Assembly: GCF_016283395.1 (NCBI RefSeq)
Contig: NZ_JAEEMU010000034.1
Location: 1 to 64,000 of the forward strand
Source: Ruminococcus sp.
Lineage (GTDB): Bacteria > Bacillota_A > Clostridia > Oscillospirales > Ruminococcaceae
Direction of reading: 5' to 3'
DNA length: 64,000 bases
Positions 8,208-16,335 of the stretch are shown here, in pieces; the stretch's first letter is position 1, and each line of letters starts with the position of its first letter. A model generated the notes under the pieces. It saw only the letters and a program-made list of their open reading frames with translations, was not told the origin of the DNA and ran no database searches. Position numbers and translations under genes: made by a program.

Positions 8208-8966
8208 ATGGTTATGAAAGAAATAACCGCCATTTTAGCGTTCCTAATGCTGCTTACAGGCTGTGGACAAAGCAAGGATAAGAGAGAAAGACCGCCTGAG
8301 GAAACAGAACCTACAACAGTATCAGCAGAAGAAAAAATGATAAGCACAACTGCTGGTACAACAACTGTTATTATAACAGTAACTTCTTTCGTACAGACAA
8401 CAACTGCGATGACACAGGAAACCACGATACAAACGACAGTGCTTGTCAGCATCGCAGAAGCGGCTGTGTGGGACGAAGAGGTAACGAGTCACGATAATAC
8501 CACCCAAGCCACAGAACCGCCGCATACGACAACGTCAGATGCGATAGCGGCAGTAACGATACCAGTCACGACCGCACAGAAGACCATGCCTTTGATAGAC
8601 GTAGCAGAGCCAGTTTCTGAACCAAAGATTATTCTTTCAAATGACGGAACTGACTACGGCAAGGCTAAAGCTGTATACGAATATATGCGGCAGAACGGAA
8701 GCGGCACCTGTGTTAATCACGCTTGTATGACCTATGAGCTGTGCTGTGATAACGGACTGCAATGCCGTCTTGTATGGACGGACGTAGGTGTGTACGGTCA
8801 CGTTGCAAATATCGTGAATGTGGACGGTATATGGTATGTTCTCGATACCGAGGGTGGTTATTTTCTCGACTACAATTCTTGCTTTACCGAGGTCGTCGAT
8901 TTTGACGGCACTCACATTTCAGACAGCAGTATCATCAGCGATTTGAGCTACGATGAACTGCATTAA
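8208..8966 (+). CDS. Lipoprotein with Thr-rich stalk and transglutaminase-like domain
   Basis: Start ATG 8208 after AGGGGG, giving 252 residues; a later ATG at 8214 is possible. The signal ends in a lipobox (LLTGC, about residue 18-22). A long Thr/Glu-rich stalk with weak repeats follows, then a C-terminal domain with a Cys-His-Asp arrangement like transglutaminase-like peptidases (GTCVNHACMTYEL, then YGHVANIVNVDG, then WYVLDTEGG). The position directly before a wall adhesin and a sortase suggests a cell-surface protein crosslinker or protease that helps mating contacts (inferred). Confidence 0.7.
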   Translation: MVMKEITAILAFLMLLTGCGQSKDKRERPPEETEPTTVSAEEKMISTTAGTTTVIITVTSFVQTTTAMTQETTIQTTVLVSIAEAAVWDEEVTSHDNTTQATEPPHTTTSDAIAAVTIPVTTAQKTMPLIDVAEPVSEPKIILSNDGTDYGKAKAVYEYMRQNGSGTCVNHACMTYELCCDNGLQCRLVWTDVGVYGHVANIVNVDGIWYVLDTEGGYFLDYNSCFTEVVDFDGTHISDSSIISDLSYDELH

Positions 8967-8985
8967 TATACATAAGGAGTAAAAT

Positions 8986-11900
8986 ATGATCAAATTCAAA
9001 AATAGAATAAAGAAGATCGGCGCAGGGATAATAGCAAGTCTCTGCGCTGTTTCATTGTTCAGCACTTCTGTCGGCGGAACGCTTTCCGTTAGTGCTGCAA
9101 TGACAACTGAAAATATAGCCTTTCCCACAGCTGATGAAGTCATAGCAGAAGCTGCCACTCTGCTCGGAGCTCCCTACGGCTGGGGATACAAAGGATATAC
9201 AGGAGTTTACTATCAGGGCAGTTATACTCCTCTTGATCTCGACTATGTACGAAATCAGGGCGTTGACTGTTCGGGACTTCTATACTATACGCTCACGCAC
9301 CTCGGATATTCCACAAGCGGATTTTCGTGGAATAACCCTGTTCCCGTTGATACTCCCCATTGGCTGAGTGTGAATGATAACTGCACTATCACATACAAAG
9401 GTGTTACATCAAAGATAGACGTAGAGAAGTCGAATATTCCATGTACTAAGCATCCGTATTGGGAATGTTCAGACGGCTCGACTATTTCCGCAGGCTCTAT
9501 GGTAATAGCTCAGAATCCCAAAGGCGAGGATCATTCTTGGATATATATGGGGGAATTCGACAGCAGGAATGATGTCATATCCTACCTTAAAAGTATCGGC
9601 GTAAATGAAAGTTACATAAGCAGCAGAACAGTCGGTGACGGAAATGGTGACGGCGGCACTCACTGGCGTATCGAGTCGAACGGCTCAGAGGGCTGTGTTA
9701 TCAATAACAGGACTGACGGTAAAAGCTCAACTGCGCTGAATATGTCGGCATTTCGCGTTACTCAGAATGACGTGAAGTTCAACATTACAAAGGTTCTCAG
9801 CACTGATAACAGCGTTAAGATAAGCGGCATAAGCAGCATTGACGGCTCTAAGGCGATATACGGCGTATATACCGATAAGAACTGCTCTCAGAAAGTCGGA
9901 GAGATAACCATAGGAGCTGACGGAACAGGTTCGATAAAGCTGCCCAACAAGCATTATTATGTCAAGGAAATTTCCGCGCCGAAAGGTTATGACCTCTCTC
10001 CCGATGTTGTACCGCTGAAAGCTAACGGCAACGTAAATGTTGAGGAAGATATCACAAGCGGAAAGATAACTGTCAATAAGACTGCCGAGGACGGAGTTGT
10101 TGCAGACCGCGAGTTTCAGCTCACATGGACTGACGGCGGAAAGAAACATTCAAAAACTGCTGTTACCGATGAAAAAGGTATTGCAGAATTTGACGGACTT
10201 CACGTTTATGATTTCAGTACCAAAGGTGTGATAAACTACACAGTTTCCGAGGTCAATACCGACTCGAAATATGTAGCCCAAAAGCCGCAAGACGTAACCC
10301 TTACAAGAGGAAACGCTGACCTTACTGTCGGTGTGAAGTTTGAGAACCGTCTCAAAAAGTTCAAGGCAGAGGTAAAAAAGAACGACAGTGAGAACATCAC
10401 TGCACAGGGCGATGCAACGCTGTCTGGAGCTGTATATGGGCTTTACCGTGACGGCGAAAGAATTGCCACATATACAACAGACGAAAACGGTCACTTCATT
10501 ACTGACGAATTTATCTGCGGCAACTATACACTTCAGGAGCTTAAACCGTCTCAGGGCTATCAGCTCAATGATACCATTTACAAGGTTGGCGCAGAGCCTG
10601 AGATGTATGTTATCGAGACAAATACAATAGCTCTTGATGTTACTGAGGATATTATCAAAGGTAGAGTATCTATTCTAAAGCATAGTGATGATGAAGATGA
10701 TACAATTAATAATCTTGAGAGCAATGCTGAGTTTCAGGTCTATCTCAAGTCAGCTGGCAGTTATGAAAGTGCAAGTGAAACAGAGCGTGATTATCTGATA
10801 ACTGATAAGAACGGCATCGCTAAGACTAAGGATTTACCCTATGGCACATATACTGTACATCAGACAAAAACAGTTAATGATGCTGAATTTTTTGCTGATT
10901 TTGATGTGAATATTTTTGAAAGCGAAAAAACTTATGAGTATATCCTAAATAACAAGCCATTTAAGTCGTATATACACATAACCAAAGTCGATGCTGAAAC
11001 AGGGAATGTTATTCCTTATGAAGGGGCAGGTTTCCGCATATATGACGACAACGGTAATCCTGTAAATCTCGGTGTTGAAGTTTTCTACACCAATAACGAT
11101 GGGTATCTAATAACTCCTGAAGCCATTAATTACGGCAAATATACGCTTGTTGAGGTACAGGCACCTTACGGATATGTTCTTGACAGTACACCTGTTCCTT
11201 TTATGGTTTCAGAGTCAAATGTAAATGAAGAAAACGCTGTAAGGATTATCAAAGTAACAAAAGCTGATAAAGCTCAGAAAGGAAAAATATCGGTTTCCAA
11301 GCGCGGAGATGTTTTCAAGAGTGTAATTGCAGTTGGCGATAAGTATACTCCCGTTTTTGAGGAAAGAGGTCTTAGCGGAGCTGAATTTGAGGTGAAAGCC
11401 GCAGAGGACATCTATACCCCAGACGGAACACTCAGAGCAAGCAACGGTGACGTAGTTGCCGACCTTATCACTAACGAAAATGGTTATACCGTTACAGGAG
11501 ATTTGTATCTCGGCAAATATATTGTAAGCGAGAAAAAAGCTCCTGTGGGTTATGTGCTTAACAGTGAAGAAAAGCTCATTGAACTTACATATGCAGGACA
11601 GGAAGTCGCAGTCGCTGATGCGGTAAATACCATTTTCATTAATGATTATCAAAGCGTTGACATACATCTCAAAAAAATCATGGAACATGATGAGAAGTTC
11701 GGTATCAGCGATAAGAACGAGTACAAGAACGTCACATTCGGACTGTTCGCTGCTGAAGATATTACTGCCGCAGACGGTACCGTTATCCCTGAAAATGGCT
11801 TGATTTCAATCGTAACTCTCGGTGAAGACATGAATGCACATTTTGAGGAAAAGTTACCTTTTGCTAAGTATTACGTTGAAGAAATCTCAACCGATGAAAG

Positions 11901-12786
11901 CTATATGCTCAACGGCGAGAAATACCTTGTAAACTTCAAGTATATGGGACAGGCGCAGACTACAGTTGACATTGATTGCGGCACTTTTGTGAATGACCTC
12001 AAGCGCGGCAGTGTATCAGGCATAAAAGTCAATGAAAAGAACGAGCCTCTCGAAAAGGCTGTATTCGGACTTTTCTCAACCGATACTAATGAGTTTATTG
12101 CTGAGAATGCATTAATTATAACGGAATCTGATAAGGATGGAAAGTTCAGTTTCACTGATATTCCTTACGGAAAATATATCGTGAGTGAAATAGCTGCTCC
12201 AAAAGGATATTATCTTTCTGATAAGCTGTATCCTGTGGATATCAGCGAGGATGGTGATGTTGTGGAGATAACCGCTGAAAACCGTCCTGTTTCCGTTTCG
12301 ATAAGAAAAACGGATATTTACGGTAAGGAACTCACAGGAGCAAAAATGCGGCTAATTAATAAAAATGGTGATATCATAGATGAATGGACCTCAGGCAATG
12401 ATAGCCATATAATCAATAATATCACTGCAGACGAATATACACTTAAAGAAATTGCTGCTCCTGACGGATATGTTATCGCTACAGATATAAGATTTACTAT
12501 TGATGAAAATGGCATTGTTACTGTTAACGGAGTTAAGACGAATGCTTACAACGCAGATGGAGTACCTTGTATAACTATGGTCGATAATGCTATTGACAAG
12601 CCTGTCACACCTCCATCTACAGGTGATACAGGAAGAAGTCCGCTTGGACTTGCGATGATAATTGCAGGTCTTTGCGGAGTTTTCTACGTGTCCCATAAGT
12701 ACAGAAAAAAAGAAAAGGAAACGGATTCCCTCGGTAACGAATATGCTGACCTTTGTCCTTATTACATTGAAAGCACGAAAAAATGA
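8986..12786 (+). CDS. Giant cell-wall adhesin: NlpC/P60 domain plus about nine SpaA/Cna-B repeats
   Basis: 1266 residues. A signal peptide (AGIIASLCAVSLFSTSV) is followed by an NlpC/P60 domain at about 45-210 with catalytic Cys in GVDCSGLLYY and His in DHSWIYMGEF. From about 255 to 1205 come nine SpaA/prealbumin-like units, each ending in an E-x-x-A-P-x-G-Y-type strand (KEISAPKGYDLS, SEKKAPVGYVLN, SEIAAPKGYYLS, KEIAAPDGYVIA). The C-terminus has a sorting-like PPSTGDTG, a hydrophobic segment and a basic tail (YRKKEKE). It is a predicted wall-attached stalk that may hold or remodel peptidoglycan of a mating partner. The sortase gene overlaps its last bases, so attachment is probably by that dedicated enzyme. 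Confidence 0.88.
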   Translation: MIKFKNRIKKIGAGIIASLCAVSLFSTSVGGTLSVSAAMTTENIAFPTADEVIAEAATLLGAPYGWGYKGYTGVYYQGSYTPLDLDYVRNQGVDCSGLLYYTLTHLGYSTSGFSWNNPVPVDTPHWLSVNDNCTITYKGVTSKIDVEKSNIPCTKHPYWECSDGSTISAGSMVIAQNPKGEDHSWIYMGEFDSRNDVISYLKSIGVNESYISSRTVGDGNGDGGTHWRIESNGSEGCVINNRTDGKSSTALNMSAFRVTQNDVKFNITKVLSTDNSVKISGISSIDGSKAIYGVYTDKNCSQKVGEITIGADGTGSIKLPNKHYYVKEISAPKGYDLSPDVVPLKANGNVNVEEDITSGKITVNKTAEDGVVADREFQLTWTDGGKKHSKTAVTDEKGIAEFDGLHVYDFSTKGVINYTVSEVNTDSKYVAQKPQDVTLTRGNADLTVGVKFENRLKKFKAEVKKNDSENITAQGDATLSGAVYGLYRDGERIATYTTDENGHFITDEFICGNYTLQELKPSQGYQLNDTIYKVGAEPEMYVIETNTIALDVTEDIIKGRVSILKHSDDEDDTINNLESNAEFQVYLKSAGSYESASETERDYLITDKNGIAKTKDLPYGTYTVHQTKTVNDAEFFADFDVNIFESEKTYEYILNNKPFKSYIHITKVDAETGNVIPYEGAGFRIYDDNGNPVNLGVEVFYTNNDGYLITPEAINYGKYTLVEVQAPYGYVLDSTPVPFMVSESNVNEENAVRIIKVTKADKAQKGKISVSKRGDVFKSVIAVGDKYTPVFEERGLSGAEFEVKAAEDIYTPDGTLRASNGDVVADLITNENGYTVTGDLYLGKYIVSEKKAPVGYVLNSEEKLIELTYAGQEVAVADAVNTIFINDYQSVDIHLKKIMEHDEKFGISDKNEYKNVTFGLFAAEDITAADGTVIPENGLISIVTLGEDMNAHFEEKLPFAKYYVEEISTDESYMLNGEKYLVNFKYMGQAQTTVDIDCGTFVNDLKRGSVSGIKVNEKNEPLEKAVFGLFSTDTNEFIAENALIITESDKDGKFSFTDIPYGKYIVSEIAAPKGYYLSDKLYPVDISEDGDVVEITAENRPVSVSIRKTDIYGKELTGAKMRLINKNGDIIDEWTSGNDSHIINNITADEYTLKEIAAPDGYVIATDIRFTIDENGIVTVNGVKTNAYNADGVPCITMVDNAIDKPVTPPSTGDTGRSPLGLAMIIAGLCGVFYVSHKYRKKEKETDSLGNEYADLCPYYIESTKK

Positions 12787-13625
12787 ATAGGAAGAACATA
12801 TTTCGGATAATTATGGTCGTTTCAATCGCCATTATCATAGGAGGTTTCTATTTATATTTCAAGGATGATATTTCACAAAAAAATATTGAAAAAGATCTTC
12901 TCAAGTTCAGACCGATTATAGTTTCAAATGGAATTCTTGATGATATAACAGATGACTTTATGGAAGCAACTGTAGCAGAAACAGCAGTGGTAAATGAGGG
13001 TAATACAGTTAATGCTGAAACAACGAATGTTTCGGTTATAAATACTATTCCTGATGAAGTGCGAAAGAGCCTTGTAGAATCGGCACAGTCATTAAACGAA
13101 GCCTATCCCGATGCTATCGGTTGGCTGTACATACCGAATACAAACATATCCTATCCTGTTACTCAGGGCAGGGATAACGAATACTATCTTTCTCATGCAT
13201 TTGACTGCAGAAGTCTTAAATCGGGAGCGATATTTCTCGACTGCCGCTGTGAAAACAGGTTCATGAATCCTGTGAATCTCCTTTACGGACACAGCATGAA
13301 AAACGGTACAATGTTTGCAGGAGTGCTGAACTTCGCTGACAGTAGTTACTTTGATAGTCACAGATATGGTTGGCTTGCTACACCCGAAGCCGTATACCGT
13401 ATAGACTTTTTCTCTTGCGCCAAGACCGACTGTAACGATGAGCTGTATGACGGCAATACTCCGATATCAGAGTGGATACCGCATATATGCGAAAAATCGG
13501 CAGTTCTGAGGGGGATAGAGTACACTGACAATGACAGGTTCATATCACTATCTACGTGCAGTTACGAATATGAAAATGCAAGGACTATCCTTACGGGAAA
13601 GCTTGTAGAAACGAATGGAGGCTGA
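12783..13625 (+). CDS. Class B sortase dedicated to the adjacent adhesin
   Basis: 280 residues: a membrane anchor (IFRIIMVVSIAIIIGGFYLY), a variable linker and a sortase domain from about residue 105 (AIGWLYIPNTNISYPV). Catalytic residues are visible: His in LLYGHSMKNG (about 170), Cys in SLSTCSYEY (about 259) and Arg in NARTIL. The pattern fits class B sortases. The ATG overlaps the adhesin stop (ATGA), arguing for a two-gene unit in which the sortase joins the adhesin, through its PPSTG-like motif, to the wall or to another subunit. The next gene starts at its very end. Confidence 0.88.
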   Translation: MNRKNIFRIIMVVSIAIIIGGFYLYFKDDISQKNIEKDLLKFRPIIVSNGILDDITDDFMEATVAETAVVNEGNTVNAETTNVSVINTIPDEVRKSLVESAQSLNEAYPDAIGWLYIPNTNISYPVTQGRDNEYYLSHAFDCRSLKSGAIFLDCRCENRFMNPVNLLYGHSMKNGTMFAGVLNFADSSYFDSHRYGWLATPEAVYRIDFFSCAKTDCNDELYDGNTPISEWIPHICEKSAVLRGIEYTDNDRFISLSTCSYEYENARTILTGKLVETNGG

Positions 13626-13629
13626 TATA

Positions 13630-13971
13630 TTGAAGAAAAATTTAAAGAGAGCACTCGCTTGTGAGCTTGCGGCTGTAATGACATTTATGAATTTTGCAGT
13701 TATGAACGCTCACGCTGAGGGCGACGTTGCAGGTGCGGTAGAAAGCACTTGGAATCAGGCAAGAGGACAGATAAAAACAATAACCAACAATGTCATTTTT
13801 CCTGTTATAGACGTTGTGCTCGCGATCCTACTGTTTGTTAAAATTGGACTGCTTTATATGGATTACCGTAAGCACGGTCAGATCGAATGGACTCCGGCGG
13901 CTATAATTTTCGGCTGTTTAATATTTACGCTTACAGCTCCGCTGTACATTTGGAGCATAGTTAATATTTAA
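13630..13971 (+). CDS. VirB2-like / DUF3852 conjugation membrane protein
   Basis: A TTG start at 13630 fits the GGAGG at 13617-13621; an ATG at 13615 is the alternative. About 113 residues: signal-like N-terminus (AVMTFMNFAVMNAHA), a short loop, then two hydrophobic helices (VIDVVLAILLFVKIGLLYM and AAIIFGCLIFTLTAPLYIWS). This is the plan of VirB2/TrbC pilin-like subunits and matches DUF3852 of Clostridia ICEs. It would be a membrane component of the mating channel. A terminator follows. Confidence 0.65.
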   Translation: MKKNLKRALACELAAVMTFMNFAVMNAHAEGDVAGAVESTWNQARGQIKTITNNVIFPVIDVVLAILLFVKIGLLYMDYRKHGQIEWTPAAIIFGCLIFTLTAPLYIWSIVNI

Positions 13972-13990
13972 AATGTTTGTTATAAATAAA

Positions 13991-14018
13991 AAGCCGCTTA
14001 TAGATGAAGCGGCTTTAT
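13991..14018. terminator. Bidirectional terminator between convergent genes
   Basis: AAGCCGCTT (13991-13999) pairs with AAGCGGCTT (14007-14015), with A-rich bases before and T-rich bases after. It can serve the VirB2-like gene on the plus strand and the membrane-protein gene on the minus strand. Confidence 0.8.
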
Positions 14019-14052
14019 CTTATAATAATTAGATTTAGAGAATATAATTATA

Positions 14053-14565
14053 TTATGATAGCGGTTTATCAACATTGTAATATCCAATTGCATAATTGAA
14101 CTTGTCTTTTCTCAATAATGGCATCATATCGACCTGCTCATTAAAACTGTAAGACTTTAATTGTGAATAGTTGAGAGGTACATTACAAGTCCAGATCTCA
14201 GATACTTTATTATTATCTATTTTTATAATCCAGTAAAAACTTGTTTTCCTTTCAATGGTAGGATTGACCGTTATGTTTTTTCGTTCATTGCAGTATTTAT
14301 TAGCATCGATTATCATGTCATGATAGCTTGTTATTGTACCGGATATATATGCTGTTTCGTTTTGAGGAATATTATAATTTTTACAGTAATTATCAAAATT
14401 ATAATTATTTGATTCAATACACTTAAGAACACTCTTAGCATTGGAATTCATTATACTTATATAATTCTTGGAAATATCGTGCAATCTCAAATATATTATA
14501 TTTATTATCACTACTATTAATAAAATTGAAAATATTAATAGTCCGATACGCTTTAATTTTTTCAT
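14053..14565 (-). CDS. Membrane-anchored protein of unknown function (170 aa), minus strand cargo
   Basis: A basic N-terminus (MKKLKR) leads into one transmembrane helix (IGLLIFSILLIVVIINIIYL), followed by about 140 residues predicted outside the cell, rich in Asn, Tyr and Lys and containing three or four cysteines. No family was recognised. It is AT-rich, points against the transfer operon and has its own promoter (14714-14742). A 30-codon signal-peptide stub lies just upstream in the same transcript. I infer an inserted cargo locus, possibly an immunity or exclusion factor. Confidence 0.6.
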   Translation of the reverse strand: MKKLKRIGLLIFSILLIVVIINIIYLRLHDISKNYISIMNSNAKSVLKCIESNNYNFDNYCKNYNIPQNETAYISGTITSYHDMIIDANKYCNERKNITVNPTIERKTSFYWIIKIDNNKVSEIWTCNVPLNYSQLKSYSFNEQVDMMPLLRKDKFNYAIGYYNVDKPLS

Positions 14566-14591
14566 CTTACCACTCCATTGAAAGAATTTCT

Positions 14592-14684
14592 TTAAATCGT
14601 TGTTTTAGGAAATGAAGAATAATTGTTTAGCGATAATGATGCGAAAATTGTTAAGGCAGTTATTAATGAAAATGTTTTTCTCAT
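14592..14684 (-). CDS. 30-residue signal-peptide-like ORF
   Basis: ATG at 14684 on the minus strand, stop at 14592-14594. The peptide (MRKTFSLITALTIFASLSLN, then NYSSFPKTTI) is almost entirely a secretion signal and resembles the signal peptides of the proteins at 30320 (MKKIISIISALTFF) and 30843 (MKKYFSIITALC). It starts soon after a strong promoter but has only a weak ribosome site. It may be the remnant of a secreted protein or a small peptide in its own right. Confidence 0.4.
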   Translation of the reverse strand: MRKTFSLITALTIFASLSLNNYSSFPKTTI

Positions 14685-14713
14685 ATGTAATCTTCTATAT
14701 TAGTTGTAAAAGT

Positions 14714-14742
14714 ATTATATCATGAAATAAACCAATAATCAA
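14714..14742 (-). promoter_or_regulatory. Sigma-A promoter for the minus-strand cargo
   Basis: On the minus strand TTGATT (14742-14737), a 17-base spacer and TATAAT (14719-14714). It lies 30 bases before the 30-codon ORF. No LytTR repeat is seen next to it. Confidence 0.75.
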
Positions 14743-14851
14743 GAAATATAATTATGTGTGCGGCAAGCGATAAAATGATGTAGACCAGAGGATAACAGTT
14801 ATAAATGCATAATTCCTAAGTTTGAAAGATTTATTAATTTGGAGGTGACCT

Positions 14852-16243
14852 ATGCCATACATACCATTTACAGAGGAACAGAAACAGCAGGCAAATAATA
14901 CCGAATTAGAAGATTTTCTGCGTATGCGCGGCGAAAAGCTTGAACGCGCAGGACGCGAGTACAAGCTCATATATACCGATGGCGGTGGTAAGCATGACAG
15001 CATAACCATGTCTGGCAACCGTTGGTTTGATCATAAGAATCAGACAGGCGGCGGAGCTATAAAGTTTATGCAGTATTTTTATGGTATGAACTTTGTCGAT
15101 GCTGTACAGAGCCTGCTCGGATATTCAGTAGAACCGCAGCAGCACAGCCCTCCGCATAAAGTTGAGACAGCTACAAAGAAAAAAGAATTTGAGCTCCCCG
15201 AAGCGAATGAGGATATGCACAGGGTGTACGCCTACCTCATAAAACAGCGATATATCTCTCCTGAGATAATCACTCACTTCGCAAGGAATCATACACTGTA
15301 TGAGGACAAGGCATATCATAACGCTGTATTCGTAGGACTTGACGAGGATGGGAAACCGAAACAGGCAAGCAAACGCTCCACTATCACTTACGGAAATTCG
15401 TTTCGTATCACTGTGGAGGGCTCTGATACAAGATACAGCTTTTCACACTTCGGTACATCGGACAAGCTGTACGTCTTTGAAGCACCTATCGATATGCTCA
15501 GTTTCATAACGCTGTATCCTGATAACTGGCAGGAGCACAGCTATATAGCACTGAATGGCATATATGAGAATCCGCTTATGCAGGCACTGGAGACACATGA
15601 TAGTCTGCATAAGATATGTATCTGTACCGATAACGACGAGGGCGGTATCGATGGATATGAAAGGCTCATGGATATACTCACAGATAAAGGATATACCGAT
15701 ATACAGCGGTGCGCTCCCGAATACAAGGACTTCAATGAAACGCTTAAGTCTGTGAACGGAGCAGAGGCTCTCACTGCCGTACCTCATTTCCGAAAGAATA
15801 AATACCTTGAAATAACAGAAGATCTCCACGAACTGAGCTTTAACCCTTACGGCTTTGTGAATGAGCTGAAAAAGGCGTACAGAAACGGAGATACAGTTTT
15901 TATGACCGAGCTTGCAATAACAGGCTCGGTTTTCTATTTGCAGCAGGCAGGGTATAACAGCGATTTTAAGAGGCTCTGCGCCAAGCTGAGGAAAGAATAC
16001 AGGTCGTATGCCGACAAGGGCGGAATAGGGCGAAAGTGGCGTGATATGAGCAATATTTTCAAGGTTGTGGAGAGCGATTTTAGACAAACGGCACGAACAA
16101 GGGAGCAGTCTGTCCAGACGGCGAAACTGCTTTATCAGCTTGCGGACTCGGCTATAAGGTTGACAGTGGAGGAATGCTGTCAGAAACAGGAGCAGAGCGA
16201 AGAACAAGCAGAGGAAGCTGAAGCGGTCATGGCTTTCGGGTAA
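14852..16243 (+). CDS. DUF3991 / Toprim-domain DNA primase-like protein
   Basis: 463 residues after GGAGGTGACCT. Residues 10-100 include a DnaG-like N-terminal part without a zinc-binding CHC set (RWFDHKNQTGGGAIKFMQYF). DUF3991 follows, then a Toprim_2 core at about 200-310 with the acidic motif VFEAPIDMLSF and the conserved CTDNDEGGIDGYE. Such primases of ICEs prime the complementary strand in the recipient. It ends in an acidic tail (EEQAEEAEAVMAFG). It is the first gene of the main transfer operon, following the inverted cargo locus. Confidence 0.8.
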   Translation: MPYIPFTEEQKQQANNTELEDFLRMRGEKLERAGREYKLIYTDGGGKHDSITMSGNRWFDHKNQTGGGAIKFMQYFYGMNFVDAVQSLLGYSVEPQQHSPPHKVETATKKKEFELPEANEDMHRVYAYLIKQRYISPEIITHFARNHTLYEDKAYHNAVFVGLDEDGKPKQASKRSTITYGNSFRITVEGSDTRYSFSHFGTSDKLYVFEAPIDMLSFITLYPDNWQEHSYIALNGIYENPLMQALETHDSLHKICICTDNDEGGIDGYERLMDILTDKGYTDIQRCAPEYKDFNETLKSVNGAEALTAVPHFRKNKYLEITEDLHELSFNPYGFVNELKKAYRNGDTVFMTELAITGSVFYLQQAGYNSDFKRLCAKLRKEYRSYADKGGIGRKWRDMSNIFKVVESDFRQTARTREQSVQTAKLLYQLADSAIRLTVEECCQKQEQSEEQAEEAEAVMAFG

Positions 16244-16274
16244 GACAACACCCCCTGTTGTCGTGGGCAACAGG
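16244..16274 (+). other. Two mutually exclusive hairpins between primase and VirD4 genes
   Basis: GACAACA (16244-16250) can pair with TGTTGTC (16256-16262). Alternatively CCTGTTG (16254-16260) can pair with CAACAGG (16268-16274). The two share bases and cannot form together. There is no T run, so this is not a plain terminator; it could be an RNA switch or a processing site. Confidence 0.45.
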
Positions 16275-16335
16275 CTTTGAATATACCAGTTTATTTTATT
16301 ATTAATAGCAAAAGAAAGAATATGGAGGAATGTAA

